64,000 nucleotides of DNA from Stutzerimonas stutzeri. Its GTDB lineage: Bacteria > Pseudomonadota > Gammaproteobacteria > Pseudomonadales > Pseudomonadaceae. Position numbers and translations under genes: made by a program. Within the stretch, counting starts at the first letter, position 1. Each line of letters opens with the position of its first letter. The notes under the pieces are model-generated. The model worked only from the letters and a program-made list of their open reading frames with translations. It was not told the origin of the DNA and searched no databases. The stretch covers positions 147,369 through 211,368 of the forward strand of contig NZ_JYHV01000004.1 in NCBI RefSeq assembly GCF_000952685.1, in the 5' to 3' direction. This document shows positions 33,927 to 42,436 of this stretch, in pieces.

Positions 33927-35156
33927 TTAGAACAAGACGCGGCTGCGGATGGTGCCGTTGACTTGCTGGAGCTTTTCCAGGGCCAGATCCGAATATTCCG
34001 CATCGACGTCGATCACCACGTAGCCGACGCGCTCGTTGGTCTGCAGGAACTGGCCGCAGATGTTGATGCCGTTGTCGGCGAACACCTTGTTGATTTCGCT
34101 CATCACGCCGGGGATGTTCTCGTGGATGTGCAGCAGGCGATGCTTGCCCGGGTGCGACGGCAGGGCCACCTCCGGGAAGTTGACCGAGGACACCGAGGTG
34201 CCGTTGTCGCTGTACTTGACCAGCTTTTCGGCGACTTCCAGGCCGATGTTGGCCTGTGCTTCGGCCGTTGAGCCGCCGATGTGCGGGGTCAGGATCACGC
34301 GATCCAGGCCACGCAGTGGGCTTTCGAACTCTTCTTCGTTGGACTTCGGCTCGACCGGGAACACGTCGATCGCGGCGCCGATGAGGTGTTCGTCCTTGAT
34401 CGCTGCGGCCAGGTGATCCAGCTCGACCACAGTGCCGCGGGCGGCGTTGATCAGGATGCCGCCCTTTTTCATCGCGCGGATTTCCTTCTCACCGATCATC
34501 CACTGGGTAGACGGCAGTTCCGGCACGTGCAGGGAGACGATGTCGCACATGCCCAGCAGTTCGTACAGCGAGCCGATCTGCGTGGCGTTGCCCAGCGGCA
34601 GCTTGGTCACCACGTCATAGAAATAGACCTGCATGCCGAGGCTTTCGGCCAGTACCGACAGCTGGGTGCCGATGGAGCCGTAACCGATAATGCCCAGCTT
34701 TTTGCCGCGGATCTCGAAGGAGTTGGCGGCGGACTTGATCCAGCCCCCGCGGTGGCAGGAGGCACTCTTCTCCGGGATGCCGCGCAGCAGCAGAATAGCT
34801 TCGGCGAGCACCAGCTCGGCCACCGAACGGGTATTGGAATAGGGCGCGTTGAACACCGCGATACCGCGCTCGCGGGCGGCGTTGAGGTCGACCTGGTTGG
34901 TGCCGATGCAGAAACAGCCGACGGCGATCAGCTTCTTGGCGGCATCGAAGACTTCCTCGGTGAGCTGGGTGCGCGACCGGATGCCAATGAAATGGGCGTC
35001 GGCGATCTTCTCCTTCAGCTCCGCATCGGTCAGCGCGGTCTTGAGGTACTCGATGTTGGAGTAGCCGGCGGCCTTGAGGGTGTCGACAGCGTTCTGGTGA
35101 ACGCCTTCGAGAAGAAGGAACTTGATCTTGCTCTTGTCGAGTGAGGTCTGGCTCAT
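33927..35156 (-). CDS. serA: D-3-phosphoglycerate dehydrogenase (serine biosynthesis)
   Basis: A 409-residue enzyme oxidising 3-phosphoglycerate to phosphohydroxypyruvate with NAD+, the first step of serine synthesis; many homologues also reduce 2-ketoglutarate to D-2-hydroxyglutarate. Seen: NAD-binding GIIGYGSIGTQLSVLAE, substrate segment RSRTQLTEEV, catalytic His in LTPHIGGSTAEAQ, and a C-terminal ACT domain (about 338-409, HIHENIPGVMSEINKVFADN) that senses serine. The start may be ATG 35156 (homologues begin MSxTSLDKSKIKF) or ATG 35162, which has a better-spaced AAGG. It is divergent from the D-2-hydroxyglutarate dehydrogenase gene, which consumes its by-product. Confidence 0.95.
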   Translation of the reverse strand: MSQTSLDKSKIKFLLLEGVHQNAVDTLKAAGYSNIEYLKTALTDAELKEKIADAHFIGIRSRTQLTEEVFDAAKKLIAVGCFCIGTNQVDLNAARERGIAVFNAPYSNTRSVAELVLAEAILLLRGIPEKSASCHRGGWIKSAANSFEIRGKKLGIIGYGSIGTQLSVLAESLGMQVYFYDVVTKLPLGNATQIGSLYELLGMCDIVSLHVPELPSTQWMIGEKEIRAMKKGGILINAARGTVVELDHLAAAIKDEHLIGAAIDVFPVEPKSNEEEFESPLRGLDRVILTPHIGGSTAEAQANIGLEVAEKLVKYSDNGTSVSSVNFPEVALPSHPGKHRLLHIHENIPGVMSEINKVFADNGINICGQFLQTNERVGYVVIDVDAEYSDLALEKLQQVNGTIRSRVLF

Positions 35157-35354
35157 CTGCATTTAAACCTTAAGGCCGAAGGGTAGGACGAAGTGTCCAG
35201 CGAAGGCTGGCCGACCCGGTATCAGCGGTGTCGGGAGTCTGCCGAGGCACGTTTCAAAAGGGTGCGTATGCTAGCATACGGGCCCCTCGAAACACCCTAT
35301 GTCCTGAGCTGAAGCGTACTCAGGATGACCATGAATCGAATGAGAGTTCCCAAG

Positions 35355-36761
35355 ATGACCGATCCCGCCCTGATCGACGAGCTGAAGACCCTGGTCGAGC
35401 CCGGCAAGGTGCTGACCGATGCCGATTCGCTGAATACCTATGGCAAGGACTGGACCAAGCAATTCGCTCCGGCACCTTCGGCTATCGTGTTTCCGAAAAC
35501 GGTCGAGCAGGTACAGGCTATCGTGCGTTGGGCCAACGAGCGCCAGGTCGCCCTGGTGCCCTCCGGCGGGCGTACCGGCCTCTCCGCCGCGGCGGTCGCC
35601 GCTAGTGGCGAGGTGGTGGTCTCCTTCGATTACATGAACCAGATCCTCGCCTTCGACGAGATGGACCGCACCGTCGTTTGTCAGCCGGGTGTGATCACCG
35701 CTCAGCTGCAGCAGTTCGCCGAAGACAAGGGCCTCTACTACCCGGTGGATTTCGCCTCGTCCGGCTCGAGCCAGATCGGCGGTAACATCGGCACCAATGC
35801 CGGCGGGATCAAGGTGATTCGCTACGGCATGACCCGCAATTGGGTGGCCGGGCTGAAGGTCGTCACCGGCAAGGGCGATCTGCTCGAGCTGAACAAGGAC
35901 CTGATCAAGAACGCCACCGGCTACGACCTGCGTCAGCTGTTCATCGGCGCCGAAGGCACGCTGGGTTTCGTGGTCGAGGCGACCATGCGCCTGGAGCGTC
36001 AGCCGACCAACCTCACCGCCATGGTGCTGGGCACGCCTGACTTCGAATCGATCATGCCGGTGCTACATGCCTTCCAGGACAAGCTGGACCTGACCGCCTT
36101 CGAGTTCTTCTCCGACAAATGCCTGGACAAGATTCTCGGCCGTGGCGACATCCCGGCGCCGTTCGAGACGCGCACGCCGTTCTATGCGCTGCTGGAATTC
36201 GAAGCGACCACCGAGGAGCGTGCCGAACAGGCGCTGGCGACCTTCGAGCACTGTGTCAACGAAGGCTGGGTGGTTGATGGCGTGATGAGTCAGAGCGAGC
36301 AGCAACTGCAAAACCTGTGGAAGCTGCGCGAGTACATCTCCGAGACCATCTCGCACTGGACGCCCTACAAGAACGACGTCTCCGTGACCGTTTCAAAGGT
36401 GCCGGCCTTCCTTGCTGACATCGATGCCATCGTCACCCGCAACTATCCTGATTTCGAGGTGCTCTGGTACGGCCACATCGGCGACGGCAACCTGCACCTG
36501 AACATTCTCAAGCCCGAGGCGTTGGCCAAGGAAGAGTTCTTCGACAAGTGCGCAGCGGTCAACAAATGGGTGTTCGAGACAGTCGAGAAATACAACGGCT
36601 CGATCTCCGCTGAACACGGTGTCGGCATGACCAAGCGCGATTACCTTACCTACAGTCGCTCCGAGGCGGAGATCGGCTACATGAAGGCGATCAAGGCGGC
36701 ATTCGACCCGAATGGCATCATGAACCCGGGCAAAATTTTCAGCCTGAAGCCTGAAGCCTGA
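35355..36761 (+). CDS. D-2-hydroxyglutarate dehydrogenase (FAD-linked)
   Basis: A 468-residue FAD-binding oxidase of the VAO/GlcD family, oxidising D-2-hydroxyglutarate to 2-ketoglutarate. It contains the PCMH FAD-binding segment IVFPKTVEQVQAIVRWANE, the pocket VPSGGRTGLSAAAVA, SSGSSQIGGNIGTNAGG and the C-terminal metal site WYGHIGDGNLHLNIL with EHGVGMTK. In P. stutzeri this enzyme is known to remove the D-2-hydroxyglutarate made by SerA and so pull serine synthesis forward. I place the start at ATG 35355, matching homologues (MTDPALIDELKTLVEPGKV); ATG codons at 35325 and 35331 are possible. The stop codon and last residues KPEA lie inside a GCCTGAA tandem repeat (36742-36788). Confidence 0.93.
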   Translation: MTDPALIDELKTLVEPGKVLTDADSLNTYGKDWTKQFAPAPSAIVFPKTVEQVQAIVRWANERQVALVPSGGRTGLSAAAVAASGEVVVSFDYMNQILAFDEMDRTVVCQPGVITAQLQQFAEDKGLYYPVDFASSGSSQIGGNIGTNAGGIKVIRYGMTRNWVAGLKVVTGKGDLLELNKDLIKNATGYDLRQLFIGAEGTLGFVVEATMRLERQPTNLTAMVLGTPDFESIMPVLHAFQDKLDLTAFEFFSDKCLDKILGRGDIPAPFETRTPFYALLEFEATTEERAEQALATFEHCVNEGWVVDGVMSQSEQQLQNLWKLREYISETISHWTPYKNDVSVTVSKVPAFLADIDAIVTRNYPDFEVLWYGHIGDGNLHLNILKPEALAKEEFFDKCAAVNKWVFETVEKYNGSISAEHGVGMTKRDYLTYSRSEAEIGYMKAIKAAFDPNGIMNPGKIFSLKPEA

Positions 36762-36804
36762 AGCCTGAAGCCTGAAGCCTGAAGCCTGCGCTTGGCCATT
36801 CGCT
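36742..36804. repeat. Heptanucleotide array (GCCTGAA)6 with a degenerate inverted arm
   Basis: Six full copies of GCCTGAA (36742-36783) plus GCCTG, then about 13 bases, then CGCTTCCAGC. The right part resembles the TTCCAGC units of the second array at 48133. The array includes the stop codon of the upstream gene and ends about 30 bases before the next start codon. Confidence 0.85.
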
Positions 36805-36834
36805 TCCAGCTTGCTGCTCCCTGAGGAATCCGCA

Positions 36835-37500
36835 ATGAACTACAAGCATCAATACACCGACGGCACACCGATTCATTACCCGCTGGGCAAGGTGGTCTGC
36901 ATCGGCCGCAACTATGCCGAGCATGCCAAGGAATTGAACAATCCGGTGCCGACCGAGCCGCTTCTGTTCATCAAGGCCGGCAGCTGCACGGTGCCGCTGG
37001 AAGGCGGCTTCAGCGTTCCGAGCGATCGTGGTGCGGTGCATTACGAGGCGGAGATCGCGGTGCTGATCGGCAAGCCGCTGTCGCGAAAGCCGAACGAGGA
37101 AGAAGTACGCGATGCGATCTCCGGCTTCGCCCCGGCGCTGGACCTGACCTTGCGTGACGTGCAGGCCAAGCTGAAGGAAAAGGGTCATCCGTGGGAAATT
37201 GCCAAGAGCTTCGACGGCGCCTGTGTGTTGGCGCCCTTCGTGCCAGGCGATGCGGTAAGCGACCTGACTGATATCGGCATTCGCCTGACGATCAACGGTG
37301 AGGTGCGCCAGGACGGTAACAGCAGTCAGATGCTCAATGCCATTCTTCCGCTGCTGCAGCACATCGCCGGTCATTTCAACCTGCAGCCGGGCGACGTGGT
37401 GTTGACCGGCACGCCCGCTGGCGTAGGCCCGCTTGGTCAGGGTGACCAACTGACGCTGGAGCTGGTCGGGCTGTCGCGTTTCGAAAGCCGCGTGCTCTGA
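36835..37500 (+). CDS. Fumarylacetoacetate hydrolase (FAH) family protein
   Basis: A 221-residue member of the FAH superfamily (FAHD1/YcgM type), metal-dependent hydrolases or decarboxylases of acylpyruvates or oxaloacetate. Seen: VVCIGRNYAEHAKELNN, PLLFIKAGSC, metal ligands in HYEAEIAVLIGKPLSRK, DLTLRDVQ, and the C-terminal LQPGDVVLTGTPAGVGPLGQGD. It follows the D-2-hydroxyglutarate dehydrogenase with a 73-base gap filled by the heptamer array, so co-transcription is likely. The ATG at 36835 follows GAGG. Confidence 0.9.
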   Translation: MNYKHQYTDGTPIHYPLGKVVCIGRNYAEHAKELNNPVPTEPLLFIKAGSCTVPLEGGFSVPSDRGAVHYEAEIAVLIGKPLSRKPNEEEVRDAISGFAPALDLTLRDVQAKLKEKGHPWEIAKSFDGACVLAPFVPGDAVSDLTDIGIRLTINGEVRQDGNSSQMLNAILPLLQHIAGHFNLQPGDVVLTGTPAGVGPLGQGDQLTLELVGLSRFESRVL

Positions 37501-37508
37501 ACCGTCTG

Positions 37509-37542
37509 GCCGGATGGGTGCAACACCCCTCCGGCTGCGTTT
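37509..37542 (+). terminator. Hairpin terminator after the FAH gene
   Basis: GCCGGA-T-GGGTG, CAA loop, CACCC-C-TCCGGC stem with one mismatch, followed within four bases by TTTT. Confidence 0.6.
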
Positions 37543-37604
37543 TGCCAGTATCGCCCGTCTGATCCCCGTGCTGTAATCCGTGCCTCGCTTCGGATCAGCC
37601 TTCC

Positions 37605-38516
37605 ATGTCAGCCAAGCCTTCTCGTCGTCCACGTCTGCACTGGTTTCTCTATACCCTGCTTGCTTTCTGCGTCGCCGCCGCCGCGATAGCGGGTGCGCTG
37701 TTGCATTGGGACAATCAGCTGGAACTCTACTGGCAAGAGCAGTCGGTGAATGCCAAACAGCGCGCGGCCAGCATCTGGTTGCCAGACTACGAGCTGGTCC
37801 TGGAGACGACACTGGTGGGGCTGGACGACGACCAGACCTCGGGGCTGACCTGGAACCCTGCGACAGGCACTCTGTTTACCGTAACGGGGCGGAACCCGCA
37901 GCTGATCGAGTTCTCCCCCGGTGGCGTGGTGCTTCGGCGTGTTCGGTTAATCGGCTTCTCCGATCCCGAAGCGGTCGAGGCGCTGGACGATGGACGCATG
38001 GCCATCGTCGATGAGCGTCGGCGGCTGGTCGCGGTGTTCCGATTGCCCCTGGACGTAGAGAGCGTCAATCTCGCGGATATAGCCAGCTATGACCTGGGCT
38101 TCGAGGGCGCCGGCAACAAGGGCTTCGAGGGGCTGGCATGGAACCCGCGCACCCGGCGCCTGCTCCTATCCAAGGAGCGCGACCCACAGGGTCTGTTCGA
38201 GCTGTCGATACCGGATGACGGTGGGCTCGCCGGAGCCCTGAAGTCGCTGCCGGATCAGCCATTGTTGGTGCGCGACATCTCATCGGTGGCTGTCGATCCA
38301 CGCACCGGGCATACGCTGATGCTGTCTGACGAGTCGCGACTGCTGGTCGAGCTCGATCTGCAGGGCCGGCCACGCAGCTTCATCAGTCTGTTCGGCGGGC
38401 TCAACGGGCTGGTGGACGGCATTGACCAAGCCGAGGGTGTAGCTATGGACGAACGCGGCGATATCTACGTCGTTGGCGAGCCGAATCGCTTCTACGTCTT
38501 CAGCCGCCGGCGGTGA
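37605..38516 (+). CDS. SdiA-regulated domain protein, first copy
   Basis: A 303-residue protein with one N-terminal TM anchor (FLYTLLAFCVAAAAIAGALL) and a beta-propeller-like SdiA-regulated (YjiK-type) domain: LVLETTLVGLDDDQTSGLTWNPATGTLFTV, FSDPEAVEALDDGRMAIVDER, GNKGFEGLAWNPRTRRLLLSKER and AEGVAMDERGDIYVVGEPNRFYVF. The domain probably faces the periplasm. Function is unknown in any organism to my knowledge; the fold resembles esterase-like propellers. A paralogue follows 103 bases downstream. Confidence 0.85.
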   Translation: MSAKPSRRPRLHWFLYTLLAFCVAAAAIAGALLHWDNQLELYWQEQSVNAKQRAASIWLPDYELVLETTLVGLDDDQTSGLTWNPATGTLFTVTGRNPQLIEFSPGGVVLRRVRLIGFSDPEAVEALDDGRMAIVDERRRLVAVFRLPLDVESVNLADIASYDLGFEGAGNKGFEGLAWNPRTRRLLLSKERDPQGLFELSIPDDGGLAGALKSLPDQPLLVRDISSVAVDPRTGHTLMLSDESRLLVELDLQGRPRSFISLFGGLNGLVDGIDQAEGVAMDERGDIYVVGEPNRFYVFSRRR

Positions 38517-38619
38517 CACCGGCGCGCCGTGTGCTCATGGCGTTTCGCTTCGCCCGTTAAGTTTCGGGTAAGCGAGGCGGTGGATAATCGCGTTTCCCTT
38601 CCGGCTACTGAGTGGCTCC

Positions 38620-39528
38620 ATGCGTCGTACTTCCAAGATACTGGCTGCGCTGGCCAGCCTCGCTCTGCTAGTAGTCATCGCGGCTGGCCTGCATTACCAG
38701 TCGTTCGAGCGTGCCTGGTTCAACCTTGCTCAGTGGTACCACGCCGATGCGCGCCAAGCGGCTTCACTGTGGCTCCCCGACTACCGGGCGGTCATCCAGG
38801 CCCGGCAGGTCGAGGGTATCGCTGACGACCTGTCGGCGCTGACCTTCGATCCCGACCGCGACAGCCTGATCGCCATCACCAACGGCACGCCACAGTTACT
38901 CGAACTCAGCCTTCAGGGGGAACTGTTGCGAGCCATTCCGCTGACGGGATTCGGCGATCCGGAGGCGATCGAATATATCTCCCGTGGCGTCTATGTAATC
39001 AGTGACGAGCGACTGCAGCGCCTGTTGCGCGTGGAGGTTGACGAGCGCACCGAGCGGATCGACGCGGCGGCCAGCCAGCAGTTTTCGCTCGCTATCGGGC
39101 AGAACGGCAACAAGGGCTTTGAGGGATTGGCTTATGACGTCGCCGGCAATCGGCTGTTCGTCGCCAAGGAGCGCGACCCGGTACGCATCTACGAGATCCA
39201 GGGCTTTCCCTATGCCGAAAATGGCCAGCCACTGGCCGTGCACGTCAGCGAGGATCCCGAGCGCGATGCCGGTTTGTTCGTACGTGACCTTTCCAGCCTG
39301 CAATACGACGAGCAGACCGGTCACCTGCTGGCGCTGTCGGACGAGTCGCGCTTGATCGTCGAGCTGGATACTCGCGGCGAACCCATCAGCACACTGTCGC
39401 TGAGGGCCGGCGAGCACGGGCTTGAAAAACACGTGCCGCAGGCCGAGGGCATTGCCATGGGGCCTGACGGCACCTTGTATCTGGTGAGCGAACCGAATCT
39501 GTTCTACGTGTTCCGCAAGGGCGATTAG
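38620..39528 (+). CDS. SdiA-regulated domain protein, second copy
   Basis: A 302-residue tandem paralogue of the previous gene with the same layout: N-terminal TM helix (ILAALASLALLVVIAAGLHY) and propeller blocks DDLSALTFDPDRDSLIAITNG, GFGDPEAIEYISRGVYVISDER, NGNKGFEGLAYDVAGNRLFVAKERDP, LSDESRLIVELDTRGEP and AEGIAMGPDGTLYLVSEPNLFYVF. The two are alike in order but clearly diverged, so the duplication is old. It is convergent with rpiA, 15 bases apart. Confidence 0.85.
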   Translation: MRRTSKILAALASLALLVVIAAGLHYQSFERAWFNLAQWYHADARQAASLWLPDYRAVIQARQVEGIADDLSALTFDPDRDSLIAITNGTPQLLELSLQGELLRAIPLTGFGDPEAIEYISRGVYVISDERLQRLLRVEVDERTERIDAAASQQFSLAIGQNGNKGFEGLAYDVAGNRLFVAKERDPVRIYEIQGFPYAENGQPLAVHVSEDPERDAGLFVRDLSSLQYDEQTGHLLALSDESRLIVELDTRGEPISTLSLRAGEHGLEKHVPQAEGIAMGPDGTLYLVSEPNLFYVFRKGD

Positions 39529-39543
39529 CCGTGCTGCCCCTGC

Positions 39544-40218
39544 TTACTCTGCCTTCAGCGTCTGTACGCCATCCTTGGTGCCGAGTAGCAGAATATCGGC
39601 GGGGCGCGCCGCGAACAGGCCGTTGGTGACCACGCCGACGATGTTGTTGATCTGCGCTTCGAGATCCGGGGCGAAGCCGATCACCAGGTTATGCACGTCG
39701 AGGATGATGTTGCCGTTGTCGGTCACCACGCCTTCGCGATAGACCGGATCGCCGCCCAGCTTGACCAGCTCGCGAGCGACATGGCTGCGCGCCATGGGAA
39801 TGACTTCCACCGGCAGTGGGAAGGCGCCGAGGCGATCGACCAGCTTGCTGCCATCGGCGATGCAGACGAAGGTCTTGGCCACTGCCGCGACGATCTTCTC
39901 CCGGGTCAGCGCCGCGCCACCACCCTTGATAAGCTCCAGATGGCTGTTGGTTTCGTCGGCCCCATCGACGTAGAACTCCAGCTCGGACACCGTGTTCAGG
40001 TCATACACCGGAATGCCGTGGCCTTTGAGGCGTTCGGCCGTGGCGTCGGAACTGGCCACCGCGCCGTCGAAGACGCCCTTGTGCTTGGCCAACTGGTCGA
40101 TGAAGTAGTTGGCGGTGGAGCCGGTGCCGACGCCGACAATGCTGCGGTCATTGAGCTGCGGGACGATGAGGTCGACGGCGGCCTGGGCGACGGCCTGCTT
40201 GAGTTGGTCCTGGGTCAT
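39544..40218 (-). CDS. rpiA: Ribose-5-phosphate isomerase A
   Basis: A 224-residue enzyme interconverting ribose 5-phosphate and ribulose 5-phosphate in the pentose phosphate pathway. Signature blocks: [63 protein letters not shown] with the catalytic Glu/Asp, and a C-terminal [14 protein letters not shown]. The length matches the family. It is divergent from ilvA. Confidence 0.96.
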   Translation of the reverse strand: MTQDQLKQAVAQAAVDLIVPQLNDRSIVGVGTGSTANYFIDQLAKHKGVFDGAVASSDATAERLKGHGIPVYDLNTVSELEFYVDGADETNSHLELIKGGGAALTREKIVAAVAKTFVCIADGSKLVDRLGAFPLPVEVIPMARSHVARELVKLGGDPVYREGVVTDNGNIILDVHNLVIGFAPDLEAQINNIVGVVTNGLFAARPADILLLGTKDGVQTLKAE

Positions 40219-40390
40219 GGCGTAAGGGTCCGGGCGGAGAGGAATCGAGGTGCGAAATTATAGCGGGGCCGCGACGACGGGTCTTGTGCAGTGAGCTGTA
40301 CCTGTATTTTGTGTCCTGATTGCCGGTGGTCGTCGGGTTTTCCGCAGAGTAGACTCGATGGCCCCGCAAAGCCCGCCAAGATAGCCCACG

Positions 40391-41905
40391 ATGCTCGAAC
40401 AGTACGTCAAGAAGATCCTCACCTCGCGCGTCTATGACGTCGCGGTGGAAACCCCCTTGCAGCCCGCGCGCCAGCTTTCCGAGCGACTCGGCAATCAGAT
40501 TCTGCTCAAGCGCGAGGATCTGCAGCCGGTGTTCTCGTTCAAGATTCGCGGCGCCTACAACAAGCTGGCGCAGCTGTCGCCCGAGGAGCTGGCGCGTGGC
40601 GTGGTGACCGCCTCGGCCGGCAACCATGCCCAGGGCCTGGCGCTGGCGGCTCGCGAACTGGGCATCAAGGCCACCATCGTCATGCCGCGCACCACGCCGG
40701 AGCTTAAGGTGCAGGGCGTACGCGCCCGCGGCGGAAAGGTCGTGCTGCAGGGCGATGCCTTCCCCGAGGCGCTCGCCTATTCGCTGAAGTTGGTCGAAGA
40801 AAAAGGCTACGTCTACATCCACCCGTACGACGATCCGCACGTGATCGCCGGGCAGGGCACGGTGGCGATGGAAATCCTCCGTCAGCACCAGGGCCGGCTC
40901 GATGCGGTGTTCGTGCCGGTGGGCGGCGGCGGCCTGATCGCGGGCGTGGCCGCGTACATCAAATACCTGCGCCCGGAGGTCAAGGTCATCGGTGTCGAAC
41001 CGGACGATTCCAATTGCCTGCAACAGGCCATGGCGGCCGGCGAACGTGTGGTGCTGCCGCAGGTGGGACTGTTCGCCGACGGCGTGGCCGTGGCGCAGAT
41101 CGGTCAGCACACCTTCGATATCTGCCGACACCATGTCGATGAGGTGATCACTGTCAGCACCGACGAGATCTGCGCGGCGATCAAGGACATCTACGATGAC
41201 ACCCGCTCGATCACCGAGCCGGCCGGCGCGCTGGCGGTGGCCGGGATCAAGCGCTACGTCGAACGTGACGGTGTGGCGAATCAAGTATTGGTGGGCATCG
41301 ATTCGGGCGCCAACGTCAATTTCGACCGCCTGCGTCATGTCGCCGAACGCGCCGAGCTGGGCGAGAAGCGCGAGGCGATCATTGCCGTGACCATCCCCGA
41401 GCAGCCGGGGAGTTTCAAGGCCTTCTGCGAGGCGCTGGGCAAGCGTCAGATCACAGAGTTCAACTACCGTTACCACCAGAATCGCGAGGCGCATATCTTC
41501 GTCGGCGTGCAGACCCATCCGGAAAACGATCCGCGTGCAGCCTTGGTCGAAGGTCTGCTGGCCAAGGGGTTTCCGGTGCTCGACCTCACCGACAACGAAC
41601 TGGCCAAGCTGCATACCCGTCATATGGTCGGCGGGCATGCGTCCGGCGTCAGTGACGAAGTGGTGTTTCGCTTCGAATTCCCGGAGCGGCCGGGGGCGCT
41701 GTTCAACTTCCTCAACAACCTGGGCGGGCGCTGGAACATCTCGATGTTCCATTACCGCAACCATGGCGCGGCCGACGGCCGCGTGGTCGCCGGCTTGCAG
41801 GTGCCGGCCGAGGAGCGTCATCTGCTACCGGCCGCGCTGGACAAGATCGGCTATCGCTACTGGGACGAGACGGACAATCCGGCCTACCAGCTGTTCCTCG
41901 GCTAG
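40391..41905 (+). CDS. ilvA: Threonine ammonia-lyase, biosynthetic
   Basis: A 504-residue PLP enzyme converting threonine to 2-oxobutanoate, the first step of isoleucine synthesis. The PLP Lys is Lys51 in FSFKIRGAYNK; the glycine-rich phosphate loop is VGGGGLIAG. Two tandem regulatory ACT-like domains follow after about residue 325 (EAIIAVTIPEQPGSFKAF and EVVFRFEFPERPGALFNFLN), which marks the isoleucine-inhibited biosynthetic form rather than the catabolic enzyme. The length is typical. Confidence 0.96.
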   Translation: MLEQYVKKILTSRVYDVAVETPLQPARQLSERLGNQILLKREDLQPVFSFKIRGAYNKLAQLSPEELARGVVTASAGNHAQGLALAARELGIKATIVMPRTTPELKVQGVRARGGKVVLQGDAFPEALAYSLKLVEEKGYVYIHPYDDPHVIAGQGTVAMEILRQHQGRLDAVFVPVGGGGLIAGVAAYIKYLRPEVKVIGVEPDDSNCLQQAMAAGERVVLPQVGLFADGVAVAQIGQHTFDICRHHVDEVITVSTDEICAAIKDIYDDTRSITEPAGALAVAGIKRYVERDGVANQVLVGIDSGANVNFDRLRHVAERAELGEKREAIIAVTIPEQPGSFKAFCEALGKRQITEFNYRYHQNREAHIFVGVQTHPENDPRAALVEGLLAKGFPVLDLTDNELAKLHTRHMVGGHASGVSDEVVFRFEFPERPGALFNFLNNLGGRWNISMFHYRNHGAADGRVVAGLQVPAEERHLLPAALDKIGYRYWDETDNPAYQLFLG

Positions 41906-41977
41906 CGCCGTGTGGCTGTAGCCGCTGGAGCCAGACAGGCGCCGACCCACTAACCGAACAGAGCACTGGCGAGAACA

Positions 41978-42418
41978 ATGGAACACTATCAGCTGTTGAA
42001 TATCGCCCACGCCGCGCTGGCGATTCTCCTGACACTCGGGCTGATCGCCCACATCGCCATGCTGTGGAAGGCCTGGCGCCGCGCCGATACAGCCGTGCTG
42101 CAGCAGAAGCTGCGACGCACGCGGCTGTTTTCCCTGCCCCTGTTGGCGGCCCTGGCGCTGCTGCTGCCGCTGACGGGCTGGTGGCTGGTGCATCTCGCCG
42201 GTTTCCCACTTGGGCAGCTCTGGCTGCTGGCCAGCTCGATCCTGTTCCTGATCATGGTGCCCCTCGCGTTGCTGCTCGGAGGACGTTTGCGTGCCTGGCA
42301 AGGCCTGGGTGATACACCGGCACCGGTCAAGCTGCCGCGCTTCGCGCTGGTCTACGCCGGGCTGATTCTGCTGATACTCGTCGCGATCATGGGGCTGATG
42401 GGCGCCAAGCCTGTCTGA
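41978..42418 (+). CDS. DUF2269 family membrane protein
   Basis: A 146-residue protein with four TM helices: LLNIAHAALAILLTLGLIAHIAML, LFSLPLLAALALLLPLTGWWLV, LWLLASSILFLIMVPLALLLGG and FALVYAGLILLILVAIMGLMGAKP. Size and pattern fit the DUF2269 family of predicted integral membrane proteins. No function is known. It is convergent with the MFS transporter gene. Confidence 0.75.
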   Translation: MEHYQLLNIAHAALAILLTLGLIAHIAMLWKAWRRADTAVLQQKLRRTRLFSLPLLAALALLLPLTGWWLVHLAGFPLGQLWLLASSILFLIMVPLALLLGGRLRAWQGLGDTPAPVKLPRFALVYAGLILLILVAIMGLMGAKPV

Positions 42419-42436
42419 TCCGGGGACGCAGGGCGA

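Noticed and set aside
40148..41821. Open frame of 557 codons on the minus strand over ilvA
   Set aside because: Antisense shadow of ilvA and the rpiA-ilvA promoter region; no motifs, and ilvA is certain.
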